This document shows, one piece after another, positions 14,617 through 20,708 of a stretch of DNA of 20,708 nt. Each line of letters starts with the position of its first letter. The first letter of the stretch is position 1. The stretch covers positions 1-20,708 of the forward strand of contig NZ_DJDT01000298.1 in assembly GCF_002432345.1 (NCBI RefSeq). The letters run 5' to 3'. The notes beneath the pieces are model-generated. The model was not told where the DNA came from and did not search any database. It worked only from the letters and a program-made list of their open reading frames with translations. A program made the position numbers and the translations under genes. This DNA is from Pedobacter sp. UBA5917 (GTDB taxonomy: Bacteria; Bacteroidota; Bacteroidia; Sphingobacteriales; Sphingobacteriaceae).

Positions 14617-16698
14617 ATGAAAAAAATAATCTTTTCCCTGATAGTTCTATTCTGCACCTCCAACATATTTGCGCAGTCTTTTAGTTTGAAATCCGTTTTA
14701 TCCTATCCTTTTCCTACGCAATTGGTGGCTTCGCCTGTAGGTAATAAAATTGCTTGGGCAGCAAACGAACAGGGTAAAAGAAATATTTACACAGCAGAGG
14801 CGCCAGATTATAAAGCGGTAAAAATTACAGATTATACCGAAGACGATGGTCAGGAATTAACGGGTTTGTCTATTTCGGCCGATGGCAAATGGATTGTATT
14901 TGTGCGTGGAGGGGATCATGGTGGAAGGGATAGTGCTCCGGTAAACGCAAATTCGTCGCCGCTTGCGCCCAGGGTACAGGTATTTGCCATTCCTTATGCA
15001 GGTGGAAAAACAATACTTATTGGCGAAGGCGATAATCCGGTGATTTCGCCGGATAGTAAAGAAGTACTTTTTGCCAAAGCTGGCCAGGTAATGATTAGTC
15101 CGATAGACGGAACGTCGGCAGCTAAAAACTTATTTTATGCTAAAGGGATAAACGGGGCCTATAAATGGTCGCCGGATGGGAAGAAAATTGCTTTTATTTC
15201 AAACCGTACCGATCATTCCTTTTTAGGGATTTATACCGATCAGCAAACGCCGGTTAAATGGCTCTTGCCTTCTTTTTCTAAAGATAATACGCCGGTATGG
15301 TCGCCAGATGGTAATGATATTGCTTTTATTAGAACGCCTGGTATTGGGGGCGAAACCGATTCTATTTTGAGCAAAAAACATCAGCCATGGGCCATTTTTA
15401 CGGTTAATGTAAACACCGGAACCGGAAAACAGATCTGGAAAGCGCCCGAAACTTTCCGTGGCTCTTTTCCGTCAATTGATGGGGGCGCAAATTTATTATG
15501 GGCCGATGGGAAAATCATTTTTACCTCTTACGAAGATGGTTGGCCACATCTTTATGCCATTACTCCTGATGGATCAAAACGTTTATTACTTAGCCCCGGT
15601 AATTTTGCTGTAGAGAACGTTAAATTAAGTACGGATAAAAAGACACTGGTTTTTGCGGTGAACACAGGCAATGATAAGGATGATCTTGATAGGCGGCATA
15701 TTTATAAAGTTTCGGTAAATAAAGCAGATATGCAGGCCTTAACTTCGGGGAGCGGTATAGAAGCATATCCGGTTATTGCAGGTGATAACCAAACCTTTTT
15801 CTGTTTAAGTTCCACAGCAGAACGACCGCTTTTGCCGGCATTAATTAACAACAAAAAGTTAAAACTGATCGGCGAATCGCTCATTCCTGAAAATTTCCCG
15901 ATAAAGGATATGGTGGTTCCCAAACATGTGAGCTTTAAGGCTGCTGATGGGAATATAGTTTATGGACAGTTGTTCTCGCCTAAAAAAGCAGGTAAAAATC
16001 ATCCGGCAATTGTTTATGTACACGGAGGCCCGCAAAGGCAGATGTTTTTGGGCTGGAATCCGATGGATTATTACTCGATAGATTACGCATTAAACCAATA
16101 TTTGGTTAATCTGGGGTTCACCGTTTTATCTGTAAATTACCGCTTGGGCATTGGTTACGGTTACGAATTTCATAAACCCATGCGTGCGGGAGCGCAGGGC
16201 GCATCAGAATATCAGGATATCAAAGCCGCTGGCGAATGGCTGGCCCATCAAACTGATATTAACAAAGATAAAATCGGGATTTATGGTGGCTCTTATGGCG
16301 GATATTTAACCGCATTGGCTTTAGGTAAAGATGCTAAACTTTTCGCTGCCGGGGTAGATATCCATGGTGTAAATAACCGCTTTACCAGTTTTGATCAGGA
16401 AGGCCGCAAACCTGCACCCGATGCATTGCTCGCTGCGAAAATTGCAGAAGAATCATCTCCCATAAGTTATGTAAGCACCTGGACATCGCCCACACTAATT
16501 ATCCATGCCGACGACGACCGCAATGTAGCCTTTAACCAAAGTGTTGATCTGGTTAAACGTTTTGAAGATAAGAAATTTGATTTCGAATTTCTGGCCATTC
16601 CGGATGATACCCACCACTGGATGAAATTCTCGAACGGTTTAAAAGTAAGCGAAGCAACAGCCGAATTTTTGAAAAGGAAGTTGATGGGGAAAAAGTAA
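14617..16698 (+). CDS. Secreted S9 family peptidase (prolyl oligopeptidase / DPP type)
   Basis: This 693-residue serine peptidase has a Sec signal peptide (MKKIIFSLIVLFCTSNIFAQ), so it acts in the periplasm or outside. PD40-type propeller repeats occupy about 30-400 (ISADGKWIVFVRGG near 86, WSPDGKKIAFIS near 184, WSPDGNDIAFIRT near 228). The alpha/beta-hydrolase domain starts near 430, with YVHGGPQRQ as the oxyanion-loop segment. The catalytic triad is complete: S559 in GGSYGGY, D634 in IIHADDDRNV, H666 in PDDTHHWM. Such enzymes remove dipeptides or short peptides. Position after SusCD suggests it trims peptides taken up by that transporter. The 147-bp gap with a hairpin may allow separate expression. 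Confidence 0.92.
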   Translation: MKKIIFSLIVLFCTSNIFAQSFSLKSVLSYPFPTQLVASPVGNKIAWAANEQGKRNIYTAEAPDYKAVKITDYTEDDGQELTGLSISADGKWIVFVRGGDHGGRDSAPVNANSSPLAPRVQVFAIPYAGGKTILIGEGDNPVISPDSKEVLFAKAGQVMISPIDGTSAAKNLFYAKGINGAYKWSPDGKKIAFISNRTDHSFLGIYTDQQTPVKWLLPSFSKDNTPVWSPDGNDIAFIRTPGIGGETDSILSKKHQPWAIFTVNVNTGTGKQIWKAPETFRGSFPSIDGGANLLWADGKIIFTSYEDGWPHLYAITPDGSKRLLLSPGNFAVENVKLSTDKKTLVFAVNTGNDKDDLDRRHIYKVSVNKADMQALTSGSGIEAYPVIAGDNQTFFCLSSTAERPLLPALINNKKLKLIGESLIPENFPIKDMVVPKHVSFKAADGNIVYGQLFSPKKAGKNHPAIVYVHGGPQRQMFLGWNPMDYYSIDYALNQYLVNLGFTVLSVNYRLGIGYGYEFHKPMRAGAQGASEYQDIKAAGEWLAHQTDINKDKIGIYGGSYGGYLTALALGKDAKLFAAGVDIHGVNNRFTSFDQEGRKPAPDALLAAKIAEESSPISYVSTWTSPTLIIHADDDRNVAFNQSVDLVKRFEDKKFDFEFLAIPDDTHHWMKFSNGLKVSEATAEFLKRKLMGKK

Positions 16699-16731
16699 GT
16701 TTCTTCTCCAATAGGTTTATTTAGATGTGGC

Positions 16732-16846
16732 CGTCACCCTGAATTCATTTCAGGGTCTTTCACGCTAAAAAGATGCTGACCACAAAGTAGCTATTAGACC
16801 ATTTAATAACAATAGAAATGGCTAATAAAATAAATTCAGCATGACG
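16732..16846. repeat. Interrupted inverted repeat (CCTGAA...TTCAGG type)
   Basis: CGTCACCCTGAAT (16732-16744) and ATTCAGCATGACG (16834-16846) are inverted with two mismatches in 13. Inside, CCCTGAA (16737-16743) and TTCAGGG (16749-16755) make a tight 7-bp hairpin, and ATGCTGA (16773-16779) can pair with TCAGCAT (16836-16842). About 55 unrelated bases separate that inner pair. Elements with a short centre are common between genes in Pedobacter-like genomes (recollection), so this copy may carry an insertion. The hairpin followed by TCTTTC could terminate the peptidase transcript. Confidence 0.6.
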
Positions 16847-16918
16847 AACGGTCTAGGCTAAGCGATTATAAAACATTATTTTCAACAATAATTGTTGAGT
16901 TCTAGTTGCCAGAATAGA

Positions 16919-18553
16919 CTACCCCTTTTTAATCCGCTTCAAAATCATCAAACTCAAAGGATTAAAAGAATAACCAGAAATATTATTCTGCAACATCACT
17001 ACCGATTGATCATAAAACAACGGTACAACAGGCGAATAATCCATCACCATCTGATCCATTTTGCGGTAAAGTTCAAAACGTTTTTCGTTATCTGTTTCGT
17101 AATAACTCTGCTCAAAAAGCCGGTCAAATTCCTTGTTGTAAAAAGCAGTGTAATTCGGGCCATAAGGTACTTTGTTTTTGGAGTAAAACATCGAAAGGAA
17201 ATTTTCTCCATCACCGTAATCCGCCAGCCACGAACCACGGAAAAAGTTCACGTGATTTTTAGACATTAGGTCTCTTAAACTGGCACTAGGGCTTACATCT
17301 ATTTTAACTTTTATGCCAACAGCAGTTAATTCGCCCTGGATAAATTCGATCAGATCTTTATAAGTAGTGGTGGTATTTAAAGTTACTTCTGCCATACCTT
17401 TTCCTTCGGGGAAACCGGCTTCAGCTAAAAGTTGTGCGGCCATTTTAGGATTATAGGCATATCCATGTACAGCCAGACTATCAAAACCGGGCATACCTTT
17501 AGGGATAAAGCCGGAAGTTGCCGCAACACCGATTCCGTTACGTAGATATTTAATCAGGCGGTCTCGGTCAATAGCATAATTAATGGCCTGTCTGATTTTT
17601 TTCTGACGCAATGGCGAGTTTTTTACGATTGAAAGGTTTGTATCCACCAATATCCCAACATATTCCGTACACAGGTACGGGCTTTTCGTCAGCGTAAATT
17701 TTCCCTTATATTTTGAGGTCATTTTGCCGCTTTTAGTGAGGATATCATCGCGGTAACTTCCATCCACATTATAATAAAAATCGAGGTCTTTTTTCAAAAA
17801 GCTCATAAAACCACTTTGTTTATCTGTAATAAACGTGGCTTTTACCGCATCAAGATAAGGAAGAGACTTTCCTTTAGCATCCTTTTCAAAATAATGGGGA
17901 TTTTTCAAAAGCACCAATATTTCGCCTTCTTTCCAATATTTAAAGGTGAAAGGGCCTGTACCTATCGGATGGCTTCTGAAATCCTTGCCGTAATGCTCAA
18001 CCACTTCTTTGGGTACTACAGAACAGTATTGGGTGGTAAGTAAGCTCATAAACGGTGGAAAAGGGCGTACCAGTTTAATCTGGAAAGTAGAATCGTTCAG
18101 GGCAATAAAATTGCTTTTATCCTTCACTTTATCGCTAAAAATCCATCCACCGGATGAAGCTACTTTTGGATCGATCAGCCTGTAAAAACTGTATACAAAA
18201 TCGCTGGCAATTACTTTTCTGCCTTTCCCGTTTTTAAAAATCGGGTCGTTATGAAAGTAAACATCGTTACGCAGATTAAAGGTATAAGTTAGCGCGTCAT
18301 CCGAAACCTGCCAGCTTTTTGCAATGCAGGGAACTGTTTGAAGTGATGAATCAATCTGCACCAGCCCGTTAAAAATCTGGTTGGTCATCCAGATAGCATT
18401 CTGGTTACGCGCAAAAGCCGGATCGATGGACGTTAACCCCTGATCAAGGTTGATGTTGAATATTTTTTTGTCTTTATGATCCTCATTTTTGCTGCATGAA
18501 AAGAAAAAGGTGACACAAAAAAACCAAAATATATACTTAAATGAACCTCGCAT
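16919..18553 (-). CDS. Peptide-type ABC transporter substrate-binding lipoprotein (SBP family 5)
   Basis: This 544-residue lipoprotein has an N-terminal hydrophobic segment and lipobox FFSC with C20 lipidated, followed by SKNEDHKD. Family 5 binding-protein landmarks are clear: GLTSIDPAFARNQNAIWMTN and FNGLV near the start, SWQVSDDALTYTFNLRNDVY, then HPIGTGPFTFKYWKEGEILV, QAINYAIDRDRLI, and a C-terminal LYRKMDQMVMDYSPVVPLFY. Relatives (OppA/DppA) deliver oligopeptides to an inner-membrane ABC permease. No permease or ATPase gene lies in this window, so it is either an orphan or works with permeases encoded elsewhere. It is divergent from the small BtuF-lobe-like gene, with 39 bp between start codons. 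Confidence 0.92.
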   Translation of the reverse strand: MRGSFKYIFWFFCVTFFFSCSKNEDHKDKKIFNINLDQGLTSIDPAFARNQNAIWMTNQIFNGLVQIDSSLQTVPCIAKSWQVSDDALTYTFNLRNDVYFHNDPIFKNGKGRKVIASDFVYSFYRLIDPKVASSGGWIFSDKVKDKSNFIALNDSTFQIKLVRPFPPFMSLLTTQYCSVVPKEVVEHYGKDFRSHPIGTGPFTFKYWKEGEILVLLKNPHYFEKDAKGKSLPYLDAVKATFITDKQSGFMSFLKKDLDFYYNVDGSYRDDILTKSGKMTSKYKGKFTLTKSPYLCTEYVGILVDTNLSIVKNSPLRQKKIRQAINYAIDRDRLIKYLRNGIGVAATSGFIPKGMPGFDSLAVHGYAYNPKMAAQLLAEAGFPEGKGMAEVTLNTTTTYKDLIEFIQGELTAVGIKVKIDVSPSASLRDLMSKNHVNFFRGSWLADYGDGENFLSMFYSKNKVPYGPNYTAFYNKEFDRLFEQSYYETDNEKRFELYRKMDQMVMDYSPVVPLFYDQSVVMLQNNISGYSFNPLSLMILKRIKKG

Positions 18554-18566
18554 CGATCAGGAATGT

Positions 18567-18584
18567 TATTTTTGCACAAATTAA
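18567..18584. promoter_or_regulatory. Overlapping divergent -7 boxes
   Basis: On +, TATTTTTG (18567-18574) is an exact match to the Bacteroidota -7 box TAnnTTTG and would start the small + gene about 15-20 nt later. On -, TTAATTTG (18584-18577) matches with one mismatch and would serve the binding-protein gene starting at 18553. No clear -33 TTG is seen for either. The short space forces the two promoters to compete. Confidence 0.35.
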
Positions 18585-18592
18585 TAAATTTA

Positions 18593-19051
18593 ATGCAGAT
18601 GTCTTTTTTAAACGATTTATTTATTGGCCTCGATGCTGCCAAACAGGAAGAGTTACAGGAACGTTTAGATTTAGTGGAACATAAGATTAAATTTATGGAT
18701 AAAATACCTGTTGCCCTTTTGGATACGGGTAATAATCCAGGTTACCTTTTGGCCGAAGAAATTGCATTGGCAGGCGGGATGTTGGAAACTGATATCTTAA
18801 GCGCTGTTTTCATCATTTATTATCAGCCTGGCAAAACCCTTACCGATTTAATGCGTGAGGTACCTGCGGCTTTGGGGACTGACTGGCCAGCTGTAAAAAA
18901 TAACCGCATCATTTTATTAAACGACGATGTAGAACGCGAGAGAACTGCCGAAAATGCCGTTTCATTAATAGAAGATGTCGCCGAAATGCTGCACCCGGGC
19001 TCATTTATTTTTGGCCACGAAGGCGATAAATGGATCAGGTTTGAAGTTTAG
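18593..19051 (+). CDS. Orphan C-lobe homologue of BtuF-like cobalamin-binding proteins
   Basis: The protein is about 150 residues (ATG at 18593, or the in-frame ATG at 18599). It begins with a helical stretch (SFLNDLFIGLDAAKQEELQE, then RLDLVEHKIKF), then follows the order of the C-terminal half of BtuF-type binding proteins: KIPVALLDTGNNPGYLLAEE, IALAGGM, FIIYYQPGKTLTDLM, DWPAVKNNRIILLNDD, and VAEMLHPGSF. The N-terminal lobe and any signal peptide are absent, so the product should be cytoplasmic and cannot form the usual two-lobe cleft. Homology is judged by eye; many databases would call it hypothetical. A start at 18563 is unlikely because it overlaps the exact -7 box TATTTTTG (18567-18574). 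Confidence 0.65.
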   Translation: MQMSFLNDLFIGLDAAKQEELQERLDLVEHKIKFMDKIPVALLDTGNNPGYLLAEEIALAGGMLETDILSAVFIIYYQPGKTLTDLMREVPAALGTDWPAVKNNRIILLNDDVERERTAENAVSLIEDVAEMLHPGSFIFGHEGDKWIRFEV

Positions 19052-19053
19052 GA

Positions 19054-19292
19054 GAAGATGTAAGATGGAAAATGTAATATGGATGATGGTGTTGCAATAT
19101 TCTAACATTTCAATCCTCCAACATTTGAACAAAAAAGCTTTTCAATTAAACTTGTAGCACGGAAAAACAAACAGTGCTTGCGCTCGTTTCCAAACGAGTG
19201 CAGAAATAGCCAAACGATTTTATCGTTAAAATGGGATTAAGAAGATTTTAATCTGCTGTATTGAAAACCTTCTAGTCTTCAACCTTCCAACC
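19054..19292. repeat. Mosaic of three repeat types between convergent genes
   Basis: GATGTAAGATGGAAAATG and ATATGGATGATGG (within 19056-19087) are a lone forward arm of the same family that fills the lipid cluster, here joined to a different piece, ATTCTAACATTTCAATCC and CCAACATTTG (19099-19127). At 19179-19202 a 10-bp hairpin with a TCCA loop (TGCGCTCGTT / AACGAGTGCA, one G.U) follows AGCAC...GTGCT. AACGATTTTATCGTT (19213-19227) is another small hairpin. CTTCAACCTTCCAACCTTCA (19278-19297) is a short tandem-like run overlapping the regulator's stop. These could jointly serve as a bidirectional terminator. Confidence 0.6.
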
Positions 19293-19293
19293 T

Positions 19294-20628
19294 TCACCCC
19301 TTTATCCCGTACTCCTCAATCTTCCGGTAAAGCGTGGTTAAACCGATCCCCAATAATCTCGAGGTTTCGGTTTTATTGCCTTTGGTGTGTACAAGCACTT
19401 TTTGTATGTGCTGTTTTTCGATCTGTTGCAGGTTATAATCGTTTTCTATTGGTGCAAATTCAAAAAATTCTGGCGGAAGGGCAGTTGCACTTAATGTATC
19501 GCCATCTGATAGGATAACCAAACGTTCGATCACATTTTTAAGCTCACGGATATTTCCTTTCCAGCTGTGATCGCCCAGAATAGATAAAATCTTATCATCC
19601 ATTTTTGGTGTTGAGCGGTTTACCTTATCCGCAAATTCTTTTAAATAATGTTTGGCCAGCGCAGGGATATCGGCTTTACGCTCGCGCAGAGGTGGCAGAA
19701 CGATGGTGAAAACAGAAAGCCGGTAATAAAGGTCCGACCTGAATTTTCCGGATGCCGCATCTGCCTTTAAATCTTTGTTGGTGGCCGCTAAAATCCGCAC
19801 ATTTACCTGTTGGGTTAAGGTATCGCCAACTTTAATAAAAGTCTGACTCTCCAATACCCGTAATAATTTAGCCTGTAAATCGAGGTTCATTTCGCCGATT
19901 TCATCCAGCAATAATGTACCGCCATTGGCCTCTTCCAATAAGCCTTTTTTATCTTTATTGGCACCGGTAAAAGCGCCTGCCTTGTATCCGAATAATTCAC
20001 TTTCTAATAAATCCGGACTAAAGCCACTACAGTTTAAAGCTACAAATGGCTTTGCAGCTCTTGGGCTTTCGTAATGGATGGATTGTGCAAATACTTCTTT
20101 TCCGGTTCCGGTTTCGCCCAATAGCAATACGGTTGTATCAGTTGCACTTACTTTTTTAGCGAGATCGATAGCTTCCTTTAAAGCTTTCGATTGGCCGATA
20201 ATGGTTTCGAAACTGTGTTTTTTTGCGATTTTGTTTTCGAGATCAGAAACCCTCCGCTGTAGGTTCGATTTATCCATCGCCTTATATAAAAGCGGAATAA
20301 TTTTATCGTTATCATCACCTTTAACCAGGTAATCAAACCCTCCGTTTTTAATGGCTAAAACACCATCTGCAATGGTTCCGTAAGCAGTAAGATTAATTAC
20401 TTCTACGTAGGGTTTTATAGCTTTAATGTCTTTAACCAGTGCAACACCATTTACGTCAGGAAGTTTAACATCACTGATTACAATGCTTACATCATTATTT
20501 TTAAGTAATTTAAGTCCTTCTTTTCCTGTACCTGCCTGCAGGGTTTTAAAACCTTCGAGTTCTATAATCCTGGAAAGTAAACTGCTGATTTTCTTTTCAT
20601 CATCGATGATGAGCACCACGCCATTCAT
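19294..20628 (-). CDS. Sigma-54-dependent response regulator, NtrC family (receiver-AAA+-Fis)
   Basis: This 444-residue regulator has three domains. The receiver (1-115) has acidic D9-D10, phosphoacceptor D53 (VISDVKLPD), T81 and K103. The AAA+ sigma-54 activation domain (about 142-375) has Walker A GETGTGKE (171-178), the GAFTGA sigma-54 contact loop (218-223), Walker B GGTLLLDEIGE (236-246) and arginine-finger region FRSDLYYRLSVF (297-308). The C-terminal Fis-type helix-turn-helix is ETSRLLGIGLTTLYRKIEEY (421-440). All key residues are intact, so it should be a functional phosphorylation-controlled activator of sigma-54 promoters. A partner kinase is not in the window and might lie upstream on the same strand, beyond 20708. 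Its targets cannot be told from the sequence. Confidence 0.95.
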   Translation of the reverse strand: MNGVVLIIDDEKKISSLLSRIIELEGFKTLQAGTGKEGLKLLKNNDVSIVISDVKLPDVNGVALVKDIKAIKPYVEVINLTAYGTIADGVLAIKNGGFDYLVKGDDNDKIIPLLYKAMDKSNLQRRVSDLENKIAKKHSFETIIGQSKALKEAIDLAKKVSATDTTVLLLGETGTGKEVFAQSIHYESPRAAKPFVALNCSGFSPDLLESELFGYKAGAFTGANKDKKGLLEEANGGTLLLDEIGEMNLDLQAKLLRVLESQTFIKVGDTLTQQVNVRILAATNKDLKADAASGKFRSDLYYRLSVFTIVLPPLRERKADIPALAKHYLKEFADKVNRSTPKMDDKILSILGDHSWKGNIRELKNVIERLVILSDGDTLSATALPPEFFEFAPIENDYNLQQIEKQHIQKVLVHTKGNKTETSRLLGIGLTTLYRKIEEYGIKG

Positions 20629-20681
20629 AGCTAAAAATTATGCTGCAATATTAAGTATAATGTTGGAGATTGTTACATTTC

Positions 20682-20708
20682 GAACTGTTCATTGGTTCAC
20701 TGGTCATT
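20682..20708. repeat. Tandem TTCATTGG-like 8-mer repeat at window edge
   Basis: TTCATTGGTTCACTGGTCATT reads as degenerate 8-base units (TTCATTGG, TTCACTGG, then a shortened unit) running off the window end. On the - strand it lies about 55-80 bases upstream of the regulator's ATG, within its likely promoter region. The full length cannot be seen. Confidence 0.45.

Noticed and set aside
16882..16898. TCAACAATAATTGTTGA palindrome as terminator of the - strand binding protein
   Set aside because: The centre is too short for a stable hairpin at full pairing and no T-run follows on the - strand; left uncalled.
16892..17269. 125-codon open frame on + antisense to the ABC binding protein
   Set aside because: Composition and lack of motifs indicate a shadow of the - strand gene.
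20629..20708. Sigma-54 (-24/-12) promoter before the NtrC-type regulator
   Set aside because: No convincing GG-N10-GC pair stood out by eye in the short upstream sequence available.

Overview
The window looks like chromosome of a Bacteroidota member, most likely Sphingobacteriaceae (Pedobacter-like). Signs of this are a SusC/SusD pair, a TonB-type outer-membrane barrel of the Bacteroidota kind, start sites that mostly lack a Shine-Dalgarno sequence, a few TAnnTTTG-like promoter boxes, and AT-rich intergenic DNA full of degenerate palindromic repeats. The genus is inferred. No rRNA, tRNA, CRISPR array, transposase or phage gene was seen.

Region 1 (1-6796, all genes on +) is a lipid-modification cluster. 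In order it encodes a small DUF1475-like membrane protein, a DUF1295 membrane reductase-like enzyme, a short methyltransferase of the cyclopropane-fatty-acid (CFA) family, an FAD amine-oxidase-like oxidoreductase, a DUF1365 protein and a full-length CFA synthase-like enzyme. This set plausibly methylates and then oxidises or reduces acyl chains of membrane phospholipids. A four-helix-bundle (23S-IVP/S23-type) gene interrupts it. That gene appears frameshifted in an A8 tract and is flanked by repeats. Five gaps in the cluster, plus the one after it, hold hairpin-forming repeats; the DUF1365/CFA gap is 10 nt and has none. One repeat copy supplies the first codons of the DUF1365 gene.

Region 2 (6797-9525) holds one TonB-receptor-like outer-membrane barrel gene, closed by a clear intrinsic terminator. 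Region 3 (9526-16698) is a nutrient-uptake locus: a 430-bp leader with short direct repeats, SusC, SusD (SusD-like_2 type), then a secreted S9 prolyl-oligopeptidase-type peptidase. Import of peptides or a peptide-containing substrate is the simplest reading.

Region 4 (16699-20708) has an orphan peptide-type (family 5) ABC substrate-binding lipoprotein on -. Forty bases away and divergent is a small + strand gene that matches only the C-terminal lobe of BtuF-like cobalamin-binding proteins and has no signal peptide. Convergent to that is an NtrC-type sigma-54-dependent response regulator on -. The intergenic stretches here are mosaics of other repeats.
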